Positions 35,677 to 47,600 of a stretch of DNA of 64,000 nucleotides are shown here, piece by piece. Where the stretch lies: NCBI RefSeq assembly GCF_026914185.1, contig NC_070566.1, positions 5,084,001 to 5,148,000 on the forward strand, written 5' to 3'. Both the position numbers and the translations under genes were made by a program. The stretch's first letter is position 1; each line of letters opens with the position of its first letter. This stretch comes from Puccinia triticina. Its lineage: Eukaryota; Basidiomycota; Pucciniomycetes; Pucciniales; Pucciniaceae. The notes beneath the pieces were generated by a model that worked only from the letters and a program-made list of their open reading frames with translations, did no database searches and was not told the DNA's origin.

Positions 35677-38667
35677 ACAGGCTGGAGGGTCAATCCGAGG
35701 TGCCCTCCTGGGTGTTTGGGGATTAATTTAAACTTTTATGGGATTTTTGCTAATGAGCAGAGGCAAAAACTTTGATGTTGCCTTCTGTGTTCCTGTGATT
35801 ATTAAAGACAGTTTTTCCAGAATCCTAAAAAAAATATGAAGGGTTCCCCCTGTAAATGCACAAAATGAGAAAAAAAAAAAAATCAAGGGTTTCCTCATTG
35901 TACCAAAAACCAATCCAAAATCACAACTATTTCTCAAACAATACACATAAAAAAAAGCAAAAATCTCAACCTAGCCCTCCAACATCAGCAGAAGTTCTGT
36001 GTTCACAGGCTCAACCCCCAGCCTGCCTCAAGCGCACAGGTCAAAAGGGATAGATGTGAAGGCCCCTGGCCCGCAGCAAAGGCTGCTGACCAGTGGGGGG
36101 CCCACTCTTTGCCCCTCAAACTGTGCAAGTGCAACAGCGGAGGGGGGTGAGGACAAACCGCACACTTGAATTACAGTGGCAGAGGATGCCTGGAACAAAC
36201 AATACTGCATCAGGCTTCACCTTAAATAGCCATTTGGACTGCTCCTGTGAGCCTGTGTCTCTTATGTGACAGCAGGACACAAGAAAAATGGGTGGGCACT
36301 GCTTGGATTTCTTGGGATAAAGAAATAACAAACAGTAAGAGAGAGAGAGATAGAAAGAAAGAGATGATCTGAGTTATGATAATCAAGGTTCTTTTGACCT
36401 GTAGGTGGGAACTAAAATCCACTAGCAATGCTACTCCTTAAGGGAGTGCTGCCAAGCTGTGCCTGAGATTGCAACAGCCTCTTCTCACAATGGAAACGTG
36501 GAAGGTACCTGAATTAGACAAGTCTAATCAGCCACAATTTTTTAGATTTCTCTCTGGATAGTCAAGGTTCTTTAAAGGGAAACCTATGTGGTTTGTTACT
36601 GACAAAAACCACAGAAAAAGAAGGATATGAAGAGGTTTGATCCTTGAGAGTAGATGTCTAGAGGTATATGTACCTGTGATCAAAGAGGAGAGAAGCAAAA
36701 CAAGAGAGGAGAGAAAGCAGTCAAAGAGACAGAGAGGAACTCCTCTGAGATAAGCAAGGGTCAATGAAAAGGTTACTAGCTGTCAATATTCCTGTGGGTA
36801 ATACTGGGAGTGTGGTGGCCTTGTTCTGGTGATCCTGGGTTGTCTAGAGGTATGGTTCTGGTCTGCTGAAGTCTGTAGATCCTCCTCAGGCAAGGGGGAT
36901 CCTGACTTCAAAAATTTTCACAGTTTGCTTCCGTAATTACATATGTACATGTGGTTTGGCGCGCCTGGTAGCGCTGACACGTCACAACTGTGCATGCGCG
37001 CCACAACTCAAGAACTCAGGGAAGGAGTAGAGTTACAAAGAATTGGTAAGTTGTAACTAGGGTTAAAATTGCATGAGGAAACAGAATATGAAGTCAAAAT
37101 AAGGATACCTCTTAAGATGAAAAAGATATGAAGTAATTCATATGTAAAAAGTAGAAAAGGCAGACTTTAGGTCAGCTGTGATGACTATAATGCTGACAGC
37201 TCCTCTCCAACTTGACGCCTTGACCCTGTGACCCCCTTTCAACACCAGGGCATCACCAAGCCTCCAAGTACAAACAATAATATCAAGTGCCACGCTGGCC
37301 ATTGCAGGCAACAGCACTTGATACATAAGTATTTAAGCATGCCCACAACCCAACCATTGCATAATCTGACCAGATCATACACTCTTCTGACCGCCGCTAA
37401 ACATCACCCTTGCCATTGGATGGTCTCGCTGGGCTTTTTTGTTGCTCTTGCCGGGCTGGGATGGCCAATCAACAAGTACTATGTGCCAATGCGCTGGGGA
37501 GGACATTGTGACTGCTCATTTGCCTCCCTGCCAAAGATCTCTTCAAGATCCCTGCCTTCCATGCCGGTGTCAGCCAGCTGTTTTGTTTCTTTGACAAATT
37601 TAATTGGGTGCTTTTTGGTGGCCATGATGGAAAGGTCTCACCCTCACCTTCTCTTTCCTGCTTCCAAGGGATATGACTCAGTTGCTCATGTGTTTCGTGT
37701 TTTTGGCACAGGTCTTTGCAACCAATCTGGGCCAGGTGTTGTGCCATACCCTGTGCCCCAGCACCGCCTTCTGCTTATAAGATGCCTCCCTAACCCATAT
37801 TACCTCACTCCCTCCACACAAGAAACAATGGCCAACCATCCCCGAAGCCTCTCAGCCAACCCTGCCATCCTTCTCCTCAGCCACTCTGCCGCTGCCCGCA
37901 ATCCTGCCAACAAGTACAACAACAATACCCCCACACTCGCCCATATGGCCACCCTGCCCAGCACCCTCAGCACCGACCATCAGCTCTTAATAGACCAACT
38001 CCTTCATAGATTTTGGTGTTTCTCAAAGCATGCCCTCCCCCGCCGCATAAGTGAAACAGAGCAGACCAACCACATGTATGTGCATATTTAATCATGTAAG
38101 CACAGTGAAATTTTTCAAAATCATGATCCTCCATGCAGCTGGGGGATACATTACACAGACTTCAGAAAACCAGAACCACACACTCAGAAAACCCAAGGTC
38201 ACTATAATCCCTGCACCCTTCACCGGGGGGGGGGATCTGTGGCACTCTCTAGAGAGTGCAAGACTGTAATCATGTAATTAAAGTTTTCTGAAGTAAGATC
38301 AATCTCAGTGCTGAGGTCAACTGAAACTGATTTCTATCCTCAATGCCTCATGCTCAAACCATCATGAGAACAACTGAGTGAGAAGTTTGATGTATTTATT
38401 TGTCCTCCAATCTGAACTTGTGAGTGCCTTTTCCTGATGTTAGTTTTGCCCTTAGTCTATCCTAATTGTCTGTGCAGGAAGTCTGATAAATGACAATGTC
38501 AGCCTTAGAGATACAAGAAGTATCCTAAAGTCTGCAAAAACTTGTAAACCATTTACAAATCCTGAAGTATTATTGAATATTCAGAATCCTCGTGTTAAAT
38601 TAAGGGGGGTCACCCACTCAAAGTAACCCCTCATTCCTACTCCTTCATACATTTTTTCACATATATA
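35677..38667. other. Mostly non-coding; fragment related to 42.3-42.7 kb and weak frames
   Basis: 35820-36195 resembles 42340-42715 (GAAGGGTTTCCCC words, ACATCAGCA, then a strongly shared block CCCCTCAAACTGTGCAAGTG followed by CAACAGCGGAGGGGG). A GA-rich simple repeat lies at 36335-36365. A 287-codon plus-strand frame (37228-38091) has a TATAAG motif at 37777 upstream of an internal ATG (37828), but no domain and a competing minus-strand frame; I do not call a gene. Confidence 0.4.
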
Positions 38668-39765
38668 CACCAGGGGAGATATGTTCCCACTCCCCAGGGA
38701 GTGCCTTACCGCAACTTTTTTCCATAACTGTGCTGGAGGCCTTTGGTAAAGCAATATTGAATAGGTATGAACAAGACTGGAAGTCAGCGTGGAAATCAGT
38801 TGGAAATCATCCTGAAATAAACCATAACTTGCCAAAAGATCATCCAGAACTCATCTATAATTCATCCAGAACTCATCCAGAATATAGTCCTTTCTTGGCT
38901 CCATGACCAGTGTGTCCTTTCCATGGAGATGTGAAAGGCCCAGCCTGTGATTTTTTCCCCCTCATGTACTCGCGTACATCAGGGGGACAATTGGTGTCTC
39001 AAAACAAATTTTTTACTTTTCATGTGGCTGTGAAAGGCCCATCCTGTGATATTCCCACCTCAATGTACACGCGTACATCAGGGTGACTATTAGCAAAGTG
39101 CAAAAAGGTTAACTTGCATGTGCACATGTGAATTTTGAAAAGCAAAAAAATACAAAATTCACTAGATCATTTTTGTGAGGAGGACATGATATATGGCCAA
39201 ATTGAATTGGAACCGCAATCCAACCTTGACTTAACTCAGACTTTCACCCTATTAAAACAGTTTTTTGTCATTTTTATCAGCCAAATTCAAATTAATTCCC
39301 GCATTTCCAAGAAAATGGGTTTCAATTTCAATGACTGCAACATTACCACATTCCAAAAATCTAAACCCAATAATACCAAGTCGACTTTGAGTTTAATTTT
39401 GTACATCAAGGCATGTAATGTGAATTACAAGAAACCCATTTTTTTGGAGGAATTACTTTTGAGAATGGGAATTTTGCTTTGCTATCCTTAAAAATCAGTA
39501 AACAGGAGCAATTGATGAGTTGGACTTTGGTCAAATATCATTTCATCATATTTCTTCCTACAGTTGTACATAGAAAACAAAAGAATTCTACACAACATTG
39601 TGTTGACTTCCAAATCAATTGTGACTGACTTTTCACTAACTTCTCCATCCAATTTACTATTTTGGGGATGAGTTACTAATCCACATCAGGCTCACATCTG
39701 ACCAAAACTCACATAAAATTCAGCTCTGGCACTCCCTGGGGAGTGGGAACATATCTCCCCTGGTG
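38668..39765. mobile_element. CACTA-like element, 1.1 kb deletion derivative
   Basis: Ends CACCAGGGGAGATATGTTCC and the inverse, 36 bp or longer, with the 3-bp duplication ATA on both sides (38665-38667, 39766-39768). Its left half matches the inverted right end (47600-48272) and its right half the inverted left end (41881-42300) of the 6.4-kb element. It is therefore the same family lacking the 5.3-kb centre. A 118-codon frame at 39135-39491 lies across the join and has no domain. Confidence 0.9.
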
Positions 39766-39993
39766 ATACATATAGCCACAAAAGCGCTCCAAAGAGCAGG
39801 AAAACTACATAAAAAATTATTACATTAATTAAAATACATAAAATTATATTAATTAGTAAAATTCCTTTCCCCTGTGAAACAAGAGCCATGGGTGAGATGT
39901 ACACTTAGTACAAATTGATATTACACTTCATATTAAGCTATTTCACGTGAAAATTGGTTATAAAAATGTCACATGTGGGAGTAAGGGAAGTTG

Positions 39994-40704
39994 TGTAATA
40001 TTGTGCAATTAAAATACCCATAACCAAGGCAGATTACATGTCTACTCTTGGCATTTATCCATAGCCAAAACTAATGGGAACTTTTCAGCGCCCTCAATAG
40101 GGGGGTTCACAATAGGATAAAAGTAAAATTTTAGAGTCAATTTTAAGGTCTTTATCAACAACTTTTTAAAAATCTGGCAAGGTGTACAGGACTGGGTATC
40201 CCCTGAGAATCAGAGAAATGTCTTTATTTTTTAAAAAGTTGTTCATAAAGGCCTTAAAATTAGATCTAAAGTTTTATTTTTATCCTATTGTGAACCCCCC
40301 TAATGACCTCTCCAGTATTTAAGGAGGTTATTGAGCCACTGGAATTGTCCCCCCAGACATTTCACCACCCATTAACCTGTAGGTTAACTCGTGAAAACTC
40401 TATTCTGGCTTATTAAAGCCACCAATTTTTTTATTTCTGCCCTCCTGGCACAAAAACCACTAGATCTTAACTCTAAAATTGCCAATATCCCTTATAAGCA
40501 TTTATTATAGTTATATCTTTATAAATAGTTGCTGTAAGACTCCTGCCTCTGACGCGCAGCCAATCAGTTTAAGCGCTTACCAGCTATTTCTACGTCAAAA
40601 CCTTATATATCCCTGTTCTTAATAAGTAAACCTTATTAATTACAAATATCTTCCTCTCACATAAGAGTGTTTAAACCCTTGTAGTGGCTAAATACCACGT
40701 AACA
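39994..40704 (+). repeat. Probable 5' LTR of a truncated Ty3/gypsy-like element, carrying a MITE
   Basis: Starts TGTAATATTGTG and ends CCACGTAACA, followed by AGTTTGGCACATTATTGCC, which looks like the start of a retroelement internal region. A 201-bp MITE is inserted at a TA (40100-40300). No polyprotein follows, so only the LTR and a little leader remain. Limits are inferred. Confidence 0.45.
40100..40300. mobile_element. TA-flanked MITE, 201 bp (Tc1/mariner-type)
   Basis: Ends GGGGGGTTCACAATAGGATA and the inverse, arms of about 80 bp, with TA on both sides (40098-40099, 40301-40302). The arms include TTTTTAAAAAGTTGTT-type inverted words. A TA duplication is the Tc1/mariner (Stowaway-type) signature. 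Confidence 0.88.
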
Positions 40705-41880
40705 AGTTTGGCACATTATTGCCAGTGTTTTATTTCAGTACAGTTATAGTACTAGGGCTAAAACCCTTATTTCTGACGAGTTTTTACCCTAAGTTTCATA
40801 AACACAGCTGACAGTCAACATCAACATAGATGAACTAGCAGCCGAGCATGCCAAAAATGTAATACATGGTCATCTGTTTCCCCAAATTAAATCAAAATCC
40901 AAGCCTTTCTTATTCAATCCTTGATATGATTGACATCTTGAGGTCTTGAAGTCCCTCCAAGCCAACATGAGGTAAGGATCTATCACTCTCTCAATACTCA
41001 TATAATCATTATAAGCATCACATCTGATCACTCACATTCTATTGCATCCCATGTACCTCATTGTAAATCCCTCAAACTGAGTGCTATTTATGATAATTTT
41101 ACCCCATAGAATAGCCAAGTGCCATTCTTGGCATCCAAAAAATAACACAATTCAGTTTGCCATCTTTGAGTCCCATCCAGCCCAAACCCAATGGTCTGAC
41201 GCTGTTCCTATTGAGTGGGCCATCCTCATTCAGACCAGACACACGTGAATGTTTCCAGTTGAGCAGGCCAGTTCTTCAAGGTGAGAAGAGATGGATGTAA
41301 GCCCCCACCTTTCACAAGACATCTCATCATAAGGCCTTTGATACGTTAGTCTTGACCCACTTCTTCCCTTGTCCAGTAGAGAACCTTCCTTTCTTCCATC
41401 CTCACCAACGTAGCTGTAGATACTGCTAGGCCAGAGAGCCTTGGGACCTTCTCTCTCCAGGCCGGCTCCCTGCAATCCAGTATCTGTTGGCACTAGAAGC
41501 GCTCCTAGACTCTGCAGCCCGTCCCTTGCACCCCTTTGACAACAATCAGCAAAGTACTCACACAGTGTCAGGCGACAAATAATGCAGATTGCAAGATGGA
41601 TGTTCAATATGTCAGACACTTTGATCACCAACTTCACTTGGCCTGCACCTGGAGGGCAGAATCAGCAAAAGAAGATTCCCATTGCTTTTACTCCGTCAAT
41701 CCTTGAGCCCTTGATCAACTTTTGATCATTATCCTAGAATTGCTGTTTGGCTCCAATCAACAAATTGGTCTAGGCTCAGAAGGTTCAGGAGGAGCAAGGT
41801 TGAGACACACGTGGAGGTATGACCGGACACTCAACTCATTTCTCAATTCTTATCCTCAGTTTTCATTATGATTGTTCTTA
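40705..41880. other. No supported gene
   Basis: Retroelement-leader-like sequence to about 40800, then AT-rich DNA. A 135-codon minus-strand frame (41230-41637) has moderate GC content and no recognisable domain; it might be a captured exon, but nothing supports a splice structure. Confidence 0.35.
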
Positions 41881-42602
41881 CACCAGGGGAGATATGTTCC
41901 CACTCCCCAGGGAGTGCCAGAGCTGAATTTTATGTGAGTTTTGGTTGGATGTGGGCCTGATTTGGATTAGTAACTCATCACTAAATGAATTGTAAAGTGG
42001 ATGGAGAACTGATTCAGAATTCAGTCAGAATTGATTTGGGACTCAACACAATGTTGTGTGGAATTCTTTGTTTTCTAGGTACAACTGGAGGAAAAAATAT
42101 GATGAAATGATATTTCACCCAAATCCAACTCATCAATTGCTCCTGTTTGCTGATGTTGAAGGATAGAAAAGCAAAATTGACATTCTAAAATGTAATTCCT
42201 CTGAAAAAATGGGTTTCTTGTAATTCACATCATATGCCCTCATGTACAAAATTAAAGTAAAATTCAACTTGGTATTATTGGGTTTAGAATTTTGGAATGT
42301 GGTTATAATCCAAGTTTATTAAAGCCTCTGAATCACAAAACAAAACTTCAAGGGTTTCCCCTACAAATCTCCAAAAATCACAAAAAAAATGAAGGGTTTC
42401 CCCTCCACAACTTCCAGAAAAAGACATGAAGGGTTTTCCCTCTACAAATGCCAAAATCAACAAAAAACACAATTTTACAACAACCTGCAACCAGCCACCT
42501 AACATCAGCAAGCTGATGCACCGTGGCCCACTGTCCATCCCTGTCTAGCAGGGTTAAAAAACAGTGAGAGGATGACCCCCAGCGCGCCGCATTTAAGGCA
42601 TT

Positions 42603-43579
42603 ATGCAAAGGGGGGCCAACGATTTTAACCCCTCAAACTGCGCAAGTGCAACAGCGGAGGGGGTGAGGACGAACCGCACACTGGAAGTACAGCGGCAGAG
42701 GACGCCTGGGGGATTATCGGAACACAGGAGCACCCCTTTTATACACCATCAGCCAGTAGCACCAAGCTTGCCTCAAGCCTTCCCCTTGGATCCCCCCGCA
42801 TGTATCCTCGACAACAACGCCTCCGCCACACCGCCACTGTACACATTTTTGACCAGCAAGGCATTAGCTACATCTCAGATCTTCTGGCCATCCTGGTCAA
42901 CACATCTGATGTGCGCTACTGGAAGCCAAAATCAACGGCCTGACTACTCGCGCATCTTGCTTGAGTGCGGCCTGGCGGTCATCCGGATCCCGATCGCCGA
43001 GGGGTTCGCGCCCCAGAAGGGGATCAAGGAGGTCAACGAGGTGCTCAACCAGGTCATCCAGTCCTACACCGCCCAAGGCATTGACATCCTCTGCCACTGT
43101 AGGGGCGGAGTTAGGCAGGGCCGGCTTGGTGGCCTGCTGCTGCATGCTCAAGATTGGCCTGATCAACAGACCCAGCCTGATCTCCGACCCCTCCAACCAC
43201 GCCCCCTTGGCCGACTACCCCCACCACCAAGCCAACCATCAGACCATCGCCTCCTTTAACTTCCAGGACCAGTTCCACTTCCACCACCACCAACCTCAGC
43301 CCCAACCTCACCCCCCTGACATCTTCTCCTTTGTCGACGGTACCCGCTTGGCCCCCAAGAACTCCGTCCTTGGCCAGGTTGAGAAAGTCATTGAAGTCAT
43401 CCGCAGACGACAAAGGTCCGCTCTTCTTTCTCTCTGCAGATCCTGAACCTTCTGCTGATCATCCCTCTCGCTTCCTTATCCGCAGCCCAAAAGCTATTGA
43501 AACCCCCCAACGGGTTCATTTCATCATCCAATACGCCAATTGGCTAGACACCTTAACCGAGAACGTCGACTTCTTCTAG
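42603..43579 (+). pseudogene. Protein tyrosine phosphatase-like gene copy, frameshifted in the P-loop
   Basis: The frame encodes ILLECGLAVIRIPIAEGFAPQKG then DILCHCRGGV, which with the next frame (GRAGLVACCCMLKIGL) makes the cysteine phosphatase loop HCxxGxxR (Cys codon 43098-43100). An extra A at 43113 shifts the frame inside the loop. Downstream a His-rich stretch and a 70-nt intron (43416-43485) lead to a last exon ending LTENVDFF at 43579. The N-terminal half is poorly preserved, with frame changes near 42900. In the family the loop transfers phosphate from phosphotyrosine through the Cys; this copy cannot make the full enzyme. It lies inside the 6.4-kb transposon, so it is probably a captured copy of a functional gene elsewhere. 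Confidence 0.7.
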
Positions 43580-44319
43580 CGCCTCCACTCCCCCTTACTC
43601 GTCCTCACACATCCCACACACACACTCTCACATCGACCATTCCCTCTCTTTCTTTGGCACACTTCTTCTTTTGGCTTGCTAATGGAAAACACTCACGTTT
43701 AATCATTCCTTTTTGGCTTCTTTTGAACCTAGAATCTCTTTATATATAAACGAAAGTAGTGGACTTGCTTTTAGTTCCATGGCCGTCGCCCATATCTAAA
43801 CAGCATTAATTACTGCTCCATGGGGGTCAATATTCACCACAGCTCAGGCCTACCCACAGCTATGTACCCACCATAGGCAAGTGAGTTTTTGATTTATTAT
43901 AAAATGGTTATTTGGCCGTCGACATCACACGTTCTGACTGGACGCAAGTCTCTCGAGGCCGACAGCCGGTCTAGCTACGAGGGGTGTTGCTGTTGTGGAG
44001 GAAGGCCCTGTGAGCGCTCTTGCCGAGGAGTTTTTTGGCCAATAACAACGATGCGCGCCCTCTTCAAGAGCATCGAATCTCCCGCCGACATAGATGTGTT
44101 CCGTGTTGAGAGCTGGGAAAACTGGACATCACGCGCTTGCTGCTTGGCTACCAAGTCAGTTTCTTCAACATCCAGTGGATTCCGGCAGGAGGACGGTGTG
44201 GGAACACCCAAGCTGGTTACAATGAGCAGTGGACGTAGATCGCCTGTGGTCTGGATGGACGGATCAAGGAGTTCATGCTGTTGAACACCTCTCAAGGCTC
44301 CACGGCGGCAACGCTGAGG

Positions 44320-44327
44320 ATATAAGA
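44320..44327 (+). promoter_or_regulatory. TATA box of the captured secreted-protein gene
   Basis: GGATATAAGAAGG lies 150 bp before the ATG at 44470, followed by a C/A-rich leader with few G, typical of fungal 5' UTRs. Confidence 0.5.
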
Positions 44328-44469
44328 AGGGCCAGTTTGGAGTGTTCAAGCCATCCCTCATCCTGCAAATCAATCCATCAGAGTCACTCCAACAGCTTTC
44401 CTCCACCCAATAATCACAAAGCTCCCATTACCCTACCCCAATCACCCCCATAATTACCGCATTCCCAAG

Positions 44470-45210
44470 ATGGTTTCCCTCACATACCTGCTCACAATTG
44501 CCGTGGTCCTTGCTGCGGTCACTCGCGCCAAGGAGGTCACCGGTAGGTAGAAGTCTGACGATGTTGAATCGAAGTGGCTCGGGGGGCTTGGCTTCGGCCT
44601 GTCACCCTACTTGTACATGGGCTGGGGAATGCCATTCATGGGGGTCGGCAGTTGGCTCAGCCCCTGGATGTCAGGCTTGTACGGCGGCTGCTCCGCCTAC
44701 AGCTTCTTGGGCCCCTTCTACAACGGCATGCTCTTCGCCAAGGCCGCCGACTTGGCTACCAGCGTCAGCCGACGCGCCATCTCGCTTGACTCTGACCTGC
44801 TCTTCCGCAGGACTAACAACGAGCAAGTCTCCTGCAAGAGCAACACCGGCGAGACTCACAGTTTCTCAACACAGGATTGCCTTGGGTATTGCCAGGATTC
44901 GGGCCCGGGCCCGAACAACTCAACCGCCTCAGCTGAGTCACCGGACCCTGCGGCAAGCGCCACCGCCTTGACAGCAACCTCAAATTTCATTCTCAATGCC
45001 ATCACTGGCCGTAAGTTTTTCCTTTATCCACTGCTCAAAGCAGTACAACTGGCTCACGGAAAAACTAACCATGTCCCTGAAATACCGTCTCTTACAGACG
45101 ACAAATACTCGGATCATGTGCCCAACCAAACCAGTCAAGCCCACGGTCCAACCCTGCCATTTCCTAGCAACCAGACCGGTCAAGAGCCAGGCGCTTTTGC
45201 TCAGGACTAA
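44470..45210 (+). pseudogene. Secreted Gly/Trp-rich protein with premature TAG at codon 27
   Basis: The ATG is followed by a clear signal peptide (MVSLTYLLTIAVVLAAVTRA, probable cleavage after TRA). Codon 27 is TAG, after which the same frame continues for 220 codons through a Gly/Trp/Pro-aromatic segment (LSPYLYMGWGMPFMGVGSW), a segment with three Cys and a Ser/Thr/Pro tail ending FAQD. A GT-AG intron of 87 nt (45011-45097) is in frame whether or not it is removed. No known domain. Since the sequence before and after the stop looks coherent, this is one nonsense mutation (CAG to TAG is the likely change) unless a small unseen intron removes it. It lies inside the 6.4-kb transposon. Confidence 0.6.
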
Positions 45211-45284
45211 CCAAGCCCTGTGATTCCATACCAGGCCAACTTTTGTACGTCAGTTACAGAAGTCATACCTGTCACCCCCATGGC

Positions 45285-45292
45285 TATATAAA
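45285..45292 (+). promoter_or_regulatory. Possible TATA box
   Basis: GGCTATATAAACTAATG between the secreted-protein pseudogene and the small downstream gene, followed by a T/C-rich leader. It may drive the gene at 45718-46209. Confidence 0.35.
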
Positions 45293-45717
45293 CTAATGCC
45301 CCTCTTGCTGTCAGGCTTGATCCTCAGTGTATCCTCCTTCTAACCTTACACCACTCCAGCTTGTCTTCTTTCCATCCTCCTTGAACCCGCTATCCACAGC
45401 CTTATCTGAAACTGCTATCCACAGTTCTCTCTTCCCCTTTTTCACTTCAGCCCAAACTCTTTTTCTTTGTTATCATCAACAGCTTGCGACAACCTCGTAC
45501 CGCAGTCTTGTTCTTCTTGTGTTACCTTTCTTGTATTTTCTTATTGCTCTCATATACTGGCTGTATCATCTAGAACGATCTTCTTTTTTTACCACTGCCC
45601 TTAAGGTACTTTCACCTCCTGTTTCCTTTTCTTTCATCTCTCTCCTCTTCCTCATGAAGATCACCATGAGCTGACATAAGATGAAATGAAACCTTAAGTC
45701 TTCCAATTCTCACAGGT

Positions 45718-46209
45718 ATGTATGCTTCACTCTATTTATTGTTCATCAGCGCTCCATCCTTGATCCGCAAACAGCTAATCAACACTTTAAATGTTCTTAG
45801 TGCCGCTCGCCAATTTTCTGAGAAGAGCCTTTCCAAGGCTTCTGTTGGTGCCTGCACATTGACTCTTGTCAGCCCCAAAGACCGGGTGCTAGCCAAAGAT
45901 GTGTAAGTATCCAATCTCGCCCCAACTGTCCAATCCGGTTGTCCGTTTCTTACCTTTTTACCCGGCTCATGATGTTTTCCTTGCACTTGAATCATTCAGC
46001 TTTTTGGCTGCATTGGAGAAGGCAAAACGCAGAATGTTGAAGGCTTGCGCAGACTCGTCCACAGTAAGCAGCACCCACCCTCTTTTCCAGACATCTTCCT
46101 TTGCTGAAAGAAAGATTGGTTGCCTCATTAGCACAAACAGGCCCACCCTACTGCTGACAAGGAAGTTGACCACAAACAGGTTGCAATGCTGCTGTCCAAG
46201 ACTGCATGA
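45718..46209 (+). CDS. Small three-exon gene, 105 aa, unknown
   Basis: Exons 45718-45902, 46000-46063 and 46141-46209, each with GT-AG borders (GTAAGT, GTAAGC donors). The joined length of 318 nt gives one frame ending MLLSKTA. The N-terminus MYASLYLLFISAPS is hydrophobic, but too short to be sure of a signal peptide. The rest is basic and helical (RKQLINTLNVLSAARQFSEK; ALEKAKRRMLKACADSS). No domain recognised. It could instead be the 3' part of a longer gene with upstream exons in 45300-45700. It is carried by the 6.4-kb transposon. Confidence 0.45.
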
Positions 46210-47600
46210 GTGGACCATCAACTATGTATCATGTCTCACCCGTGCCTTCAACAATTTTACTCTACCATTCTATGTTTGTATCTCTGCCGCACTTGTATCT
46301 TGTATCTATACATCAAGCTTGTCAAATTACTTGCTCTAAAGATTTACCAATAAAAACACATGTATTTATAACTAAAACGCTCAGCATCATCTTAACCTTC
46401 TTCAAGGTTTTCATTCCCTCAGAAACCAGGGTTAAAATATAAAACAGGAAATTGCATAAGATGTGTTCTACCAGTAAGACTATCATAAATTGAAAAGCCA
46501 ATGGCACCGTTGGAACCTGCAGTATTTTTTACGTAACACGCAAACTTGAAATGTGCATAAACCCCCACCAAACCAAAAGTAAAAGCTGTGGGACCCAACC
46601 AAGTGTGCAAAGAACCCAAAAAAGCCAATATTGGCATTGATTTGCCTAGATGATAGCCAGGGACCCAGGAGGATAAAATTCTGCCATTTGGTATGTCTAG
46701 AAAGCTCTGAGGCTAAGGTGATACAATTTCGCTTGGTCACCGTAGAATTTGACCTGTTGGGGGCAACGTGGCGCCACCGCCATGTTCCTTTGACACCAAC
46801 ACCACTCCCGCCCAACCATTAACCTTGAACTGCATACTCAACTTTGTCTGTGTTTTTCACCATGCTGAAATCTTTCTCCTTGCAGCTGATGATTCACTCC
46901 GTGCAAGCTCTACTATTTCCAATTTGTCCATCCACCATCCTAGCCAGAAGCAGTGACTACCAACAACAGAGGCTGAGCTACCACCCTGCCACACACAGTC
47001 AAAAAACCAAACAAAGTCATCAAAGTCCTAGCAACATATGATAAAATAAAATAAAATAAAATAAAATAACATAGTCAGCTAATGGTAGACTTGAGGAATA
47101 AAAGAGTACCCTTGACGACAGCAGTTCCAGGTTGCTTTCTTCAAATACAGCCTGAAACACATTGTAAGGTATTGTGAAGTACTGTAGAATTGATGATTTT
47201 TTTTATTTTATAACAGGAGAGAAAATGAATTATAAGTGATATGCTGCAGAATTAGAAGGAAAATGACTGCTAACATGTATAAACAATGTTTCACACACCC
47301 AAACAGTCCAAAACTTTCAGTAATTCTTCAATGTTGCATATTATTTGAGCTGTTAAACTATTGGAAATGATGTTTTTTTGCCAGGGGATGAAATTTAAGG
47401 GACGGGCAGAGGGCTCATTGGGAAAATGACTGCCAACTGGATAAATTTTTGCATAAAAAAGCAAGTGAGATGGGGAAAATTTTTATCAATTGTGCCGATT
47501 CAAGAGGTATTATTGATTTTGCAGTGGTTTTGCCAATTGGATACCGGTGCAGCAAGACAACCATTTTTCTGGAGCTCTGCAGCAGCGCAGCCGCCTTGGC
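46210..47600. other. Transposon interior without supported genes; (TAAAA)n
   Basis: A 72-110 codon pair of overlapping minus-strand frames (46419-46815) contains a hydrophobic stretch (TAFTFGLVGVYAHFKFAC) that could be a remnant of a membrane protein exon, but no gene model closes. A pentanucleotide repeat (AAAAT)n lies at 47041-47068. Confidence 0.35.

Noticed and set aside
37228..38091. 287-codon plus-strand protein gene
   Set aside because: No domain, no consistent splice pattern, and a competing minus-strand frame; the TATAAG at 37777 lies inside the frame.
43889..44406. Overlapping 131- and 143-codon frames on opposite strands
   Set aside because: Both end at or within the promoter region of the gene at 44470, and neither has a domain or splice support.
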